From a virus: a DNA stretch of 44,377 bases. Below, one piece after another: positions 18,101-25,967 of this stretch. The notes beneath the pieces were generated by a model that did no database searches, was not told where the DNA came from, and saw only the letters and a list, made by a program, of their open reading frames with translations. How positions within the stretch are numbered: position 1 is the first letter of the stretch; every line of letters begins with the position of its first letter. The stretch spans positions 1 through 44,377 of the IMG/VR virus record IMGVR_UViG_3300024353_000013. The stretch is one strand, 5' to 3'. The position numbers and the translations under genes are program-made.

Positions 18101-19051
18101 TTCATCAACAACAATCTCTCCTGCGACCCCCCCAGTAGCAACAGTATAAACGCCATCATTGTGGACCGAACCTGTTACTTTGATTTTATCGCCAGTTAAG
18201 AACCCTGCTAATCCCTCGTTTGAATCTATAATTTTTTTCGTTGAAGAAACAAAGGCAATTGAGGTATCTGTTACTTTAACAAAAGAAGTTCTTATCGTGC
18301 TGACGTCCAGATCATCTGAAGCTTGTCCAACTATACCCGGTGAAGCATTTTTTGTCGCCGAAGTCGCTGATTTTGTCAGATGAATTTCTGCCCATAAATT
18401 GCCTGTTGGGGTGCCGACCTTTTTTAGTTTCAGCGTTATCTTTGTCAGTTCACAATCTACAGTCGGCTTAAATGACTGGGCTAAAAGTGTTTGTGTTGCA
18501 GCTTGCCCGAGCTCGCCACAATGATCATGGTTTGACTCTGGATATTCAGCAATTTTTTTATCGGCACTAGCTCCTTCTGTTCCAACTGTAGGTGCAGATT
18601 CAGGAGCCTCTACGCCAGAATAATGGGCCTGGCCATCTTTTATCGTTACAAGCTTCTCGTATCCAGCTACTAAAACTAATCCTTTATCCTGAACTACTGA
18701 TACAGACTTGTTAATCTTTTTGGTTGGAGAGAAAATCGAACCCCACTCATTGCCGGATTTAAGCTGTATGTCGTCTTCCAGGAAAGCAGCGATCTTAACC
18801 TCATCGGATTCCTCTATACCAAAAGCACCATAGATTTTCTTTGAGACAAAATCATATATAGAATCGAGCTTTGTCAGCCCGGGTCTTTTCTCTTTTGTCT
18901 TTCCATCCTCTCCTACCCTTATATTTTCAGCTACAAGACACTCTCTAATTGGAATTTCAGTTGGAGGGCTAGCTTCATTTAGACCTCCACCCAGATCTTC
19001 AACTGGAACTTCCTTTAATGGTTTTGGTTTAGTATAGGTATATCCTGGCAT
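15191..19051 (-). CDS. Large tail hub/nozzle-like protein with three inserted repeat domains
   Basis: This encodes 1286 residues. Residues 1-185 and about 850-1286 look like one beta-propeller-type fold (LGGGLNEASPPTEIPIRECL; SLFRSRRGYLEQF; VMLYGTEQGELYKVD), as in podovirus tail hub or nozzle proteins. Between them are three homologous beta-sandwich insertions, starting near 187, 435 and 615, each with AQSF/AQEF...LTKIKL..LSKVGxxTG..WxEIH..G and a later SG.KPSL.A...YYLV.Y. The first and third carry an extra module (LAGFLTGDKIKV) missing from the second, so the array grew by duplication. The inserts may decorate the tail or bind sugars. Confidence 0.65.
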   Translation of the reverse strand: MPGYTYTKPKPLKEVPVEDLGGGLNEASPPTEIPIRECLVAENIRVGEDGKTKEKRPGLTKLDSIYDFVSKKIYGAFGIEESDEVKIAAFLEDDIQLKSGNEWGSIFSPTKKINKSVSVVQDKGLVLVAGYEKLVTIKDGQAHYSGVEAPESAPTVGTEGASADKKIAEYPESNHDHCGELGQAATQTLLAQSFKPTVDCELTKITLKLKKVGTPTGNLWAEIHLTKSATSATKNASPGIVGQASDDLDVSTIRTSFVKVTDTSIAFVSSTKKIIDSNEGLAGFLTGDKIKVTGSVHNDGVYTVATGGVAGEIVVDEDLIDEDAEPSITIETIYELTFSGTKPSLDADKTYYLVIYRSFDVSPSDYVKVGFDCSSPEYEEGKHWQIDGSLDWGGYDSVDLVFKIYGKETEEKILLEYGFLETGSYQGLRTIFNNYLIAQSFKVESNCELTKIKLPLSKVLNPTGVVWVEIHSSQDGTSKDKNASTYIVGQASDDVNISEITADCSWIEFSFSGAKPSLTANTVYYLVLYCDYLGPSATKYVRWTQNDGYADGYFWNIIWDPIELTYEWKSGYPDTHDCPFKLYGTVTGEVKVQEYSFDNLDDIKELREAAGATLLAQEFLVYEDTDVTKVKLYLSKVGSLTGKFIWAEIHRGQGGTSTSKGLSDDIVGEASDSIDADSLPVFPDFGVDKVTDTTIAFVLATKKITDSNNGLAGFLTGDKIKVVGSASNDGTYTIATGGVAGEIVVTESLVDEDAGPSITIEKIWVTFTFSGVKPDIKADTAYWIVIYGDFDVSSSNYVKVGMDKIDPTYTVGNRWDIDEELGWTAKESIDLMFELWTVITDVLGTYSYVITYLRWGNFPCESNPSPPSETIELTAGNVAKLTNIPVSSEPEVTHKNIYRNKAGEEKRYWVERIENSVTEYEDSLPDSGLGDEVSYESYPPPIGDSIEIWDDCLWVCGVEDYPESLFRSRRGYLEQFKSTALSIFPLREDEASPVLRVKEFNNYLYPFKKTSIWVISRSGGSLVVDKLIDGIGTIAGPNVAECGDKRLRFLSNYYEIEEFDGWNLTTMELPNKVKKVLKTINKTYAHRSVARNHAEENEYRLAIPTGSSMVPNKVIVYNYKDKNFFIDTYHQNICSISVLAIEKGVRVMLYGTEQGELYKVDPDATTDDGQLINMRFRTGWIGSQSWMVLRRMWVDFILPADKKLIFKVYSNFRDSPELNINLEGSTPTGPNPELRNVIHQKVGMAIKGSFFSFEFINTEDIEGLLQVIKFWLYLKTRPGKRTIKAE
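16700..18450 (-). repeat. Imperfect long repeats inside the tail gene
   Basis: The block at about 16770-16975 matches 18060-18280 closely (same order of words such as CTATTGTAATCGAAGG, TCTGCATCTTC / CCTGCATCTTC and GGTTAAGAACCCTGC / AGTTAAGAACCCTGC). A third, partial copy without the central module lies at about 17200-17770. The similarity is at both DNA and protein level, pointing to fairly recent internal duplication or to recombination with a relative. Confidence 0.7.
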
Positions 19052-19057
19052 TTTTCC

Positions 19058-20029
19058 TTACCTTACCATCTCCTCGAGAGTCGGCCGCGCTCGGCTCGAA
19101 AGACTTGGCTCTATTGAGAAAAGCTTGTCCATCGCCTTATTTCTTTGTTCTTTATAAAACGTATCTATATTTCTGACATCATCCTGGCTCGCTATATTGC
19201 ATCTCTTTACTGCGTCAATAGGAATAAGCTCATGCACTACTTCCGGTAAAGCAGAAATAACATGCTTATTGGTCGCTGTCGCATCGAGAAGGATATCTTT
19301 TGTATCATCAGGTGCGGTGCTAAAAGTTAGGCTTATTGCTCCTGTTTCATAATCGATCGTCCCTGAGCAGTTTGTTCCTGAAATTACTCCCAGGCCATCA
19401 TCGGTAGCCTCATATTCAGTTGTTGAGATCGTATATGTGATTGTAACCGAGGATTTCTTTACGGGAATTTTCAACGATGTATGATTAAAAACTAATGTTG
19501 ACCCATCTCCAGTTCCTATTTTTTCATCAGTTATATCAGCATCGTCATATTTAAGATCTGGAATTTTAAAGAAGTAATAAGCTTTGTATCTTTCTGCTAT
19601 TGTGGATGAAGGAATAGGTCTTAATCCTACAGTCAGCCTTGCTTCCCAGAGCCAAACTTTCGGGTCCCCTTTTTCTCCAACGGTTATATCATGCTGCTGA
19701 AGCTGGTCGGCTTTTACATAAAGAAGCCCCTGTGCTTTTTTCCCTGATTCGTTGTGATAAATATCTTCCATCCTCAGAAAATCTGTAACGCTAAGATCAT
19801 CCTCGATATGATAATCCCCTTTATCTGCCTCTATCGAAAAAAGGAAATTTCCTCTAAACCACTCTGGAATATGAGGTATCAAATCTATTTCAACGCTGTG
19901 CTGTGCTATATTTATGAGATTGTTTAAGTCTGTTTCGGCAGCCTCATCATCCTTCATCAGTCCTTCCGGGCGCTCCAAAAGTTCCTGCATGTAAAAGCGA
20001 GCCATTTCTCTAAGCTCTTTTCTATTCAT
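19058..20029 (-). CDS. Tail adaptor / head-tail joining protein with inserted beta-sandwich
   Basis: This encodes 323 residues. The first 180 residues are helical and mixed (NRKELREMARFYMQELLERP..., LNNLINIAQHSVEIDLI), like a neck or adaptor protein. Residues about 165-255 form a separate beta domain (GTGDGSTLVFNHTSL ... VISGTNCSGTIDYETGAISL) that recurs in many unrelated phage structural proteins. It lies between the capsid-associated genes and the tail hub gene, which fits a head-completion role. Confidence 0.6.
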   Translation of the reverse strand: MNRKELREMARFYMQELLERPEGLMKDDEAAETDLNNLINIAQHSVEIDLIPHIPEWFRGNFLFSIEADKGDYHIEDDLSVTDFLRMEDIYHNESGKKAQGLLYVKADQLQQHDITVGEKGDPKVWLWEARLTVGLRPIPSSTIAERYKAYYFFKIPDLKYDDADITDEKIGTGDGSTLVFNHTSLKIPVKKSSVTITYTISTTEYEATDDGLGVISGTNCSGTIDYETGAISLTFSTAPDDTKDILLDATATNKHVISALPEVVHELIPIDAVKRCNIASQDDVRNIDTFYKEQRNKAMDKLFSIEPSLSSRARPTLEEMVR

Positions 20030-20053
20030 TTTTTCTCCTTCTTAAATAGAGAG

Positions 20054-20083
20054 AGAGGGAGGCAACAAAGTCTCCCCCCTCTT
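20054..20083 (-). terminator. Terminator-like hairpin after the capsid-associated gene
   Basis: On the minus strand AGAGGGGGG can pair with CCTCCCTCT (nine pairs, one G-U) around an 11-base loop, followed by CTCTATTTAAG. The T run is weak, so this is at best an attenuator between 20105 and the gene ending at 19058. Confidence 0.35.
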
Positions 20084-20104
20084 AATTTCAGTTTTTGTCC
20101 GCTG

Positions 20105-20485
20105 CTACATGATTTTGAAGTTGGCAGATAGAGTCAGGGTCTTATCCCCGGCACCAACAGGAGTTATGACATAGGCAATCTTGTCTCCAAGATTGGCTGC
20201 AACAGCTTTCATTTCATTTCCTGCAGCACTCAACTGCGTAAAGGCAGCTATCTCATGCCATTTGTCAGCAGCAGGATCTTTTGTAAGAATCGACACATCG
20301 AGAGTGGTCCCTACAAAAGCAGAGCAGTCGAGAAAGAAAGTTGCCTCTTTGAAAGGTCCAACATCAATAACATCATCTTTATTGTCGATTTCTGTAGCGT
20401 TTACTGTTCCTGAATATAGCTCTCTGGAGACGTTCCTGTATTTCAGCAACTCTGTCATATTGAAAAGAAACATTTTTGCTCCCAT
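20105..20485 (-). CDS. Probable capsid decoration or head-associated protein
   Basis: This encodes 126 residues, mostly beta strands (SRELYSGTVNATEIDN, FKEATFFLDCSAFVGTTLDVSI, DKTLTLSANFKIM). The ATG follows GGAGGTAAAA. It lies two genes downstream of the capsid gene. An all-beta 120-130 residue protein of this type (TTLDVSI..KDP...WHEIA.FTQ) is a common phage small head protein. Not assigned to a named family. Confidence 0.5.
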   Translation of the reverse strand: MGAKMFLFNMTELLKYRNVSRELYSGTVNATEIDNKDDVIDVGPFKEATFFLDCSAFVGTTLDVSILTKDPAADKWHEIAAFTQLSAAGNEMKAVAANLGDKIAYVITPVGAGDKTLTLSANFKIM

Positions 20486-20496
20486 TTTTACCTCCG

Positions 20497-20895
20497 TTAA
20501 GTAAAAGTTTTAGTTGTTGAAAACTTATTCCACTTCTTGTAAAAATCACTCTTCATCTCGAGACTTAATTTATACGCCTTTTCTCTTTTCTCTCTGTCCT
20601 CTCTATCTATTTGAACAAGAAAATTATCAAGGGAAGTGAACCTCAATTTTTCGTATCTGACTCTTCTGAGGGCTTCGAGAACACGATCATCGAGGGGGGC
20701 AAACTGGCCGTTTTTTTCAACCAGATACTCGACAATATAACCATGTCTGAATGTGTTAAACGGCGCCGGGCTAATAATCAGATATCTTTCGTATATTGGG
20801 TCCCAAAATGCAGAGAAATTGGGTGATATAAGCTTCAACTCTTTTTCAAAGCCAGGGGGGATATAATTCTCTCCCTGTCTTGTTACTTTAATCAT
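20497..20895 (-). CDS. Hypothetical head/neck protein
   Basis: This encodes 132 residues. A beta-rich first half (SAFWDPIYERYLIISPAP) and a strongly charged helical second half (VLEALRRVRYEKLRF ... DREDREKREKAYKL). It follows the capsid terminator hairpin and precedes the all-beta head protein. No family recognised; position suggests head completion or a minor virion component. Confidence 0.5.
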   Translation of the reverse strand: MIKVTRQGENYIPPGFEKELKLISPNFSAFWDPIYERYLIISPAPFNTFRHGYIVEYLVEKNGQFAPLDDRVLEALRRVRYEKLRFTSLDNFLVQIDREDREKREKAYKLSLEMKSDFYKKWNKFSTTKTFT

Positions 20896-20908
20896 CGGCT
20901 TTATTTGT

Positions 20909-20932
20909 GGGGGCTTGATTTATCAAGCCCCC
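20909..20932 (-). terminator. Strong hairpin after the capsid gene
   Basis: GGGGGCTTGA (20909-20918) and TCAAGCCCCC (20923-20932) form a perfect 10-bp stem with a 4-base loop on either strand. It lies 13 bases after the capsid stop codon. There is no real T run on the minus strand, so it may be a partial terminator or mRNA-stabilising hairpin that raises capsid mRNA relative to downstream genes. Confidence 0.6.
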
Positions 20933-20945
20933 TCTAATTCAACGT

Positions 20946-22199
20946 TTATGGTTGCTGGATATCTTTGCGTAAGCCGAATCCTCTTCTGAGCCCAGTCCCC
21001 AGGTTCGCAAAGATGTGCCCTTCAGCGACAAACTGATTCATTCTTGGAACTTTCTGCAGGATCCCTCCAGCGCCAGCTGCGCCTCTTTCCCAGGTTACGA
21101 TGCTTGGAGTTAGAACATGGAGAATGAGGTTGCTGTTTGAGACAAACATCGCGCATCCATCCGGAACAAAATAATCGGAAACAACAGGGATCTCTCGACC
21201 GTGATAATAGAAAGGCAGTCCAACCCAGCCTCCCCACATGGTTTTCTGATTGGAGAATGTTTTGTAGCTTGAGAGTATGGAAAACCAGGATCTAAATACT
21301 CCCTCAGAGACAAGAATCACATCGACTTTGGCATAGCGCTCAACTTTGTTAAGGACCTCAATCCACATATCTTCGACTAGAGGTTGTGGCACTCCATCAT
21401 TATGGAAAACAAAAGCTTTCCATGCGGGATAATCTGCAACTTTCAACCCCTGCAGTCCGTTGGCAGCATTGGGATAGGGCGGATTTGCGTCCGAGATGAT
21501 ACCACACAAGCCCATCATCTCTCCTAACCCGTTAAGTTCGCTATCAGCATGAGCTTTCTCGTTGAACAGGTAGTCGTCAGCAATAAGATCTACGGCAGCT
21601 GTCAATTTAATTTCCGTGTCATTAACAACATTTTCAATTATGGAATCATTCCCTTTTCCGCTTGTGGCATCGTAGGATTCGAGTTTCCGGTCATCCCTCA
21701 GAAAGATGGTTGATTCTTTGAAATAGGGGCTTTTCAAATCGTGAGTCTGCAGGGAACCTCCAGTTTTAACCTGGGCAAGCCTTCCTGAACCATCGAGGAT
21801 CAACTGCCGGCTCATGTCATCGGAAACACCGATGAACAAGCCTTCCTGCTCAAAATCGACAGGCTTCATGGCAGCACCTCTTCCTCTTGCAGCTTCTAAG
21901 CTCATGCCATCGAATCCCATTGAGAACATCTGGGCTCTTTTCATATAGACAAGGGTTTTTTCTGGTGTGCTTTGCTGTGCATCAGGGTAACTGGCATCGG
22001 ATCTTGCACCATGAGATTGAGCACCTTTCATCATGAGAACCTGCTTGGCATATTTTCCTTCCGGCTCAACATATTTCCAATCCTTCCGAGTTTGGTCGAA
22101 CATCTTGGAGACAGATTTGATCTGGGCAACAACACCGGGACTGATGAACTCATTGAAGAGTTCTACCTGGTCGTCTACGTTAAAAAATAGATCGGTCAT
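20946..22199 (-). CDS. Major capsid protein (HK97-like fold)
   Basis: This encodes 417 residues. It has no delta-domain-like N-terminus, which agrees with the separate scaffold gene upstream. Typical capsid pattern: N-terminal helix, an E-loop-like region (residues 60-110), a P-domain helix (DMWIEVLNKVERYAKVDVILVSEGVFRSW near 280-305) and a beta C-terminus (SNLILHVLTPSIVTWERG). Position after scaffold and before head-completion genes, the strong GGAGG site and the terminator hairpin right after the stop all agree with a highly expressed capsid gene. Confidence 0.8.
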   Translation of the reverse strand: MTDLFFNVDDQVELFNEFISPGVVAQIKSVSKMFDQTRKDWKYVEPEGKYAKQVLMMKGAQSHGARSDASYPDAQQSTPEKTLVYMKRAQMFSMGFDGMSLEAARGRGAAMKPVDFEQEGLFIGVSDDMSRQLILDGSGRLAQVKTGGSLQTHDLKSPYFKESTIFLRDDRKLESYDATSGKGNDSIIENVVNDTEIKLTAAVDLIADDYLFNEKAHADSELNGLGEMMGLCGIISDANPPYPNAANGLQGLKVADYPAWKAFVFHNDGVPQPLVEDMWIEVLNKVERYAKVDVILVSEGVFRSWFSILSSYKTFSNQKTMWGGWVGLPFYYHGREIPVVSDYFVPDGCAMFVSNSNLILHVLTPSIVTWERGAAGAGGILQKVPRMNQFVAEGHIFANLGTGLRRGFGLRKDIQQP

Positions 22200-22214
22200 T
22201 GTTATTTACCTCCG

Positions 22215-23336
22215 TTAAGATTTTTCCGCTGCCTCCGCTTTCTTCTCGAGTTGCTCAAAGCCCGCGGCAACCGCTTCTTTAAGGTTCTTGAATTCTTTTG
22301 GCTTTTTATCTCCGGCTTCTCCTGCAGGAAGTTCTGAAGGAGAGCCTACGGGGGCTTCTTCCCTCTTTTCCTTCTCTGCCAGGAATTTTGTGGCGATCGC
22401 TTTCTCGTCGACGAATTCTTCGGGATGTTCCTTGACCAACTTTTTCACATGAGCAATCATGCTCTCATGCGACTTTTTGATCGCTTCTTCCGGGGTGTAT
22501 TTTCGTTTCGATTCCCCAGGGTTTGATTCATCTTCAACTTGCAATCCGAAATTTCCCCAAACTCCTTTAGGCATTTCTTCTTCCGGTTCTATAATCGCGG
22601 CGTAATACTTTGGTCTGTGCTTTTCGATTTCGTTATCAAGATAAGCTTTTGTTTCTTTTATCGTCTTTTCAACCTCTTCCTCATCTCTTTCAAGCTCTTT
22701 CTTATCTTTCTCTTGGAGTTTTTCCTCGAGTGTTTTAACTCGTTTTTTTGTTTCGAAAAGTTCGGGGTCCACACTAAGGTCTTCCTCATCTTCCTCTTCT
22801 TCTTCTTTTTTTTGGACTTTTCCCAAAAGCTTACCATCGATACGGAGCCTTCCTTCTTTATTAGCCTTCTCGAATTCTAAGATTTCTGGCAAAAGCGGTT
22901 TTAGCTTCTTAGCCAGTTCCAAGTCCTCTTTGAATTTTTCCCTGTCTTGACTGTAGTGATATCCCTTCTGAGCTAACTCCTTTAGCTTATTGAGATCACT
23001 GACGTCAATGTCTTCTCCCTCCACTTTTAACGGGAAGGCGACCTCTTCGCCCTTGTCGTTTACGAGTCGGAGAGAGAGCTTGGATTCTTCAGAGGATTCT
23101 TCGGGCTTTTTTTTCTCTTCAGCAGACTTTTCTTCAGGCAGCGTTTTTTCCTCGGGCTTTTTTTCAGCATCTTTGGAGGACTTTTTTAAAGCCTTTTCCT
23201 CGTATGCTCTTAAAGCGTCACGAACATTACCAAACTCGGGGGGCTTGTCGGCCTTTTCCTCTTCGGAAGATTTAGCAGCTTCTTCCTTTTCGGAGGGCTT
23301 ATTTGCCTGTTCCTCTTTGGAAAGTTCTTTACTCAT
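22215..23336 (-). CDS. Capsid scaffolding protein
   Basis: This encodes 373 residues, very rich in Lys, Glu and Ser, with long coiled coils (about 60-110, 180-250) and low-complexity stretches. This charge-rich helical composition directly upstream of the capsid gene is the hallmark of phage scaffolds, which guide procapsid assembly and are then removed. No protease motif is seen, so exit rather than cleavage is likely. Confidence 0.75.
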   Translation of the reverse strand: MSKELSKEEQANKPSEKEEAAKSSEEEKADKPPEFGNVRDALRAYEEKALKKSSKDAEKKPEEKTLPEEKSAEEKKKPEESSEESKLSLRLVNDKGEEVAFPLKVEGEDIDVSDLNKLKELAQKGYHYSQDREKFKEDLELAKKLKPLLPEILEFEKANKEGRLRIDGKLLGKVQKKEEEEEDEEDLSVDPELFETKKRVKTLEEKLQEKDKKELERDEEEVEKTIKETKAYLDNEIEKHRPKYYAAIIEPEEEMPKGVWGNFGLQVEDESNPGESKRKYTPEEAIKKSHESMIAHVKKLVKEHPEEFVDEKAIATKFLAEKEKREEAPVGSPSELPAGEAGDKKPKEFKNLKEAVAAGFEQLEKKAEAAEKS

Positions 23337-23372
23337 AATTTTTTACCTCACTTTATTTTTTATAGAAAAAAA

Positions 23373-23744
23373 TTATTTCTTCGTTTTATCTTTCTTCTGT
23401 TTCTCCTTTTTTGCTTCCTCAAACGGGTCCTTCGCTTCATCCTCTGTTTTTTCGCTTGGTTGTTCAGGTTGGGGTTGCTCTGCCGGTTCTTCAGGCTCGG
23501 GTGTAGCTTCCTCTTCTGTTGTTTTTTCAGGCTCGGGTTCTTTTACTGTCTCCGCTTCTTCGGTTTCCCTGGGCTTAAAAGCCTTCAAAACATCTTTCTC
23601 GATGAACCTGTAAGCCTCGTAAACAGTCCCCTCATCGGTAATCTCAAAGGGGATTTGCTTATTCTTGACAAGCTCAAAAAGTTCGTTTTCGGATATTTTG
23701 AGGACCTCAGCCATTTGTTTGAGAGTTAAATATTCTCTTTCCAT
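23373..23744 (-). CDS. MerR/excisionase-like helix-turn-helix protein with acidic tail
   Basis: This encodes 123 residues. Residues 1-55 (YLTLKQMAEVLKISENELFELVKNKQIPFEI) match the DNA-binding wing of MerR/excisionase-type helix-turn-helix proteins. Residues 60-123 are a Glu/Pro/Thr-rich disordered tail. In this position (between portal and scaffold) it may be structural or regulatory rather than an excisionase. It ends in a Lys-rich stretch. Confidence 0.55.
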   Translation of the reverse strand: MEREYLTLKQMAEVLKISENELFELVKNKQIPFEITDEGTVYEAYRFIEKDVLKAFKPRETEEAETVKEPEPEKTTEEEATPEPEEPAEQPQPEQPSEKTEDEAKDPFEEAKKEKQKKDKTKK

Positions 23745-23745
23745 T

Positions 23746-25704
23746 TTAAGTTCCTCCTAAAGCTAATTGTTTTAAAAGCTCTTCTGGAGAGATCTCTTCC
23801 CCCGTAGGTGCAGCTAAGCCACCTGGAGGAGGCATCCCTTCAGCAGGAGCTTGAGTTTCTTCCTTAATTCTCTTAACGCTCTCTGCCATTTTTCCTTTAT
23901 GAAAATCGATCATGGCCAGCAATTTATCCTGAGATGTTTTGGGCCAGGTATCGAATTCCTCTTTCTTTCTCGTATTATTGTGAACCTCATAATGAACCGG
24001 ATGGTTGTCATCATCGCTTGGTTTCGGATCAACCTCTCCCTTCTTTATCATCTCGTTTTCTCTATGTGCCTGCCTTCGGTCTATAAGTCGCTCTTCCGTG
24101 TATTCCTCGAGGCCTTTCACCTGGAGCAAATCCATCGCCTCATCGGGATCTTTAATCAATCCTTTCTCAACAAAAGTCATAACTACATCCTGCTTGAATT
24201 TTTTGTCTGCAAAAAGTTCTACTCCTCCCCTGACCCGGACATCGGAATTGTCTTTGAGGTCAGTTCCTTCAAGAAAGATGGTGGAGGTTTCCTTGTTTTT
24301 GCCTGTAACTTTTATCAGCCTCGGCAAATCATAATGTTTCTGCATGAGTTGAAGACGGAATTTCATCGGTGCCAGCAGCGCGTTATCGATATCTTCGATA
24401 TTAGGCTCCAGCACAATCGAGTCCTGTCTTTTTAATCCTTCAAATAGAACGCCGGATGCTCTTTGAGCGTATTTGGGTAGTTGTCCATAGCTGATCTTTC
24501 TTACGGATGTTTCGGTCTCTATTTCATTCTCTTGGAATCCAAACCATCTGATTATTATTTCAGGCAAAACTGGCGGAGATTGCCAATAAGGAGCTTGCAT
24601 CCCTGCTCTGACAATCACATAATCCACGCCTGCCTTTGTGAACCTCTCAAATTCTCCCGGGCCAAGCGAACCTCCTGAGATAATTGCTTTCAACCTGTAA
24701 TTCTGTATATGCTCATCGACCATAGAGCCGAACCTGTTAAGCTGACGCTGAGCCGGTTGTGCTATTTTTACCGCTGATTCGTAAAACTGGCTGTTAAGGA
24801 TCGGTATAAGTCCGGGAATCTGGAAATGTCCGATCTGAGCATCAGGGGAGGGATTTTCATTGTCATAAAGAAGCCAGCCCGAACCTGTAGTTACCATGAA
24901 TCTTCCTTTTTTCTTCTTGTCTGTCCCCTTCTCCGAGTATTCAAGTCTCATGACTTCCTTTTCTTTTGGTTTCTGCAGCCTGTCCCTCTCGAAAATTCCT
25001 GTTCTTTTCCCTTCAGTTCTCTCATCCGGAAGAGTTCCGCGAGCTAAACCAAATTCATCCTCTACCGATTCCTTTGGAACCGGTTTTCCCTCAATGGTGT
25101 ATCTCCAGCCTTCTCTTCCTAAAGCATAAGGGTCTGTGCGGATATTGAAGGGGTTTACATAATGGTAGTCGACATTGCCAACTTTCAGCAGCTTCGGGTT
25201 GCCGTCTTTTCTTACATAAACTCTCAAGTTTTTATTCCACCATTCTTTCCAGTAAACATTTCCTGTGACGATCGCCCATAATTTTGCCATGTGGACTTTT
25301 CTTCTGAAGTCTCCGTTATCGTTTGTGTATAATAGTGCCGAAGTTCCAAGGTTCGCTGCCTTTATATCGTCTGATTCGGTTGTGTTCGGTTCGACATAAA
25401 AATTATGAGGATAGCGTAACTCCCCCCATAGCTGACGGACCATCGGCAGGATCCGGTTATAAACGTTCTTTATTTCCCTGGGGACTTTTGGAGCAAGGTC
25501 TTCGATTCTTCCTGAAGCTATGTTATAGAAATAATACTGAAGGCCCTCGAGCCAGTATATTTGTTCTTTCCAGGGCCCGTGATAATTCTTAACGACAGGA
25601 TTTTCTTCCCAGTCATTTGTTACAAACTGGACCTTTTCCTTCTGGTCCCCTTTGAGATCCTTCGGGGATATCGGTTTGAATTTCTCTTCTTTCTTCTCAG
25701 CCAT
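23746..25704 (-). CDS. Portal protein
   Basis: This encodes 652 residues, the length of podovirus-type (P22-like) portals. The N-terminal region has WLEGLQYYFYNIASGR and PREIKNVYNRILPMVRQLWGEL, typical of the portal wing. The stem/crown part is helical, and the C-terminal PPPGGLAAPTGEEISPEELL tail is disordered. Gene order terminase-portal-scaffold-capsid supports this. The dodecameric portal is the DNA channel at the capsid vertex. Confidence 0.82.
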   Translation of the reverse strand: MAEKKEEKFKPISPKDLKGDQKEKVQFVTNDWEENPVVKNYHGPWKEQIYWLEGLQYYFYNIASGRIEDLAPKVPREIKNVYNRILPMVRQLWGELRYPHNFYVEPNTTESDDIKAANLGTSALLYTNDNGDFRRKVHMAKLWAIVTGNVYWKEWWNKNLRVYVRKDGNPKLLKVGNVDYHYVNPFNIRTDPYALGREGWRYTIEGKPVPKESVEDEFGLARGTLPDERTEGKRTGIFERDRLQKPKEKEVMRLEYSEKGTDKKKKGRFMVTTGSGWLLYDNENPSPDAQIGHFQIPGLIPILNSQFYESAVKIAQPAQRQLNRFGSMVDEHIQNYRLKAIISGGSLGPGEFERFTKAGVDYVIVRAGMQAPYWQSPPVLPEIIIRWFGFQENEIETETSVRKISYGQLPKYAQRASGVLFEGLKRQDSIVLEPNIEDIDNALLAPMKFRLQLMQKHYDLPRLIKVTGKNKETSTIFLEGTDLKDNSDVRVRGGVELFADKKFKQDVVMTFVEKGLIKDPDEAMDLLQVKGLEEYTEERLIDRRQAHRENEMIKKGEVDPKPSDDDNHPVHYEVHNNTRKKEEFDTWPKTSQDKLLAMIDFHKGKMAESVKRIKEETQAPAEGMPPPGGLAAPTGEEISPEELLKQLALGGT

Positions 25705-25706
25705 GG

Positions 25707-25958
25707 TTAAAGGTTATCAGCGGCAGCTTTGGCCACTATCTCCTCCGCCGTTAATTTGGTTTTTCTCTCTTCTTCCATTTTTTTCTGCCCTTCTTTTACC
25801 ACTCCAGGATATTCTTTCTTAAAATATTCAGACTCTCTTAAATCCCTCGCCATGAATTTGGAGAAGATGTCTTCCTTCTCCCTATAGTGAAGCCATTGCT
25901 GAAGTGCGATTATTGCCAATGCAACCAATAAGGCTATGAATAAAAATAAGCTTTCCAT
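25707..25958 (-). CDS. Small membrane protein between terminase and portal
   Basis: This encodes 83 residues. One N-terminal transmembrane helix (MESLFLFIALLVALAIIALQ) is followed by a basic/acidic helix (KKMEEERKTKLTAEEIVAKAA). A membrane protein between terminase and portal is not a standard morphogenesis component; it might be an exclusion or membrane-associated accessory. Binding site AGGAGG upstream. Confidence 0.55.
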   Translation of the reverse strand: MESLFLFIALLVALAIIALQQWLHYREKEDIFSKFMARDLRESEYFKKEYPGVVKEGQKKMEEERKTKLTAEEIVAKAAADNL

Positions 25959-25967
25959 TTATTCCTC

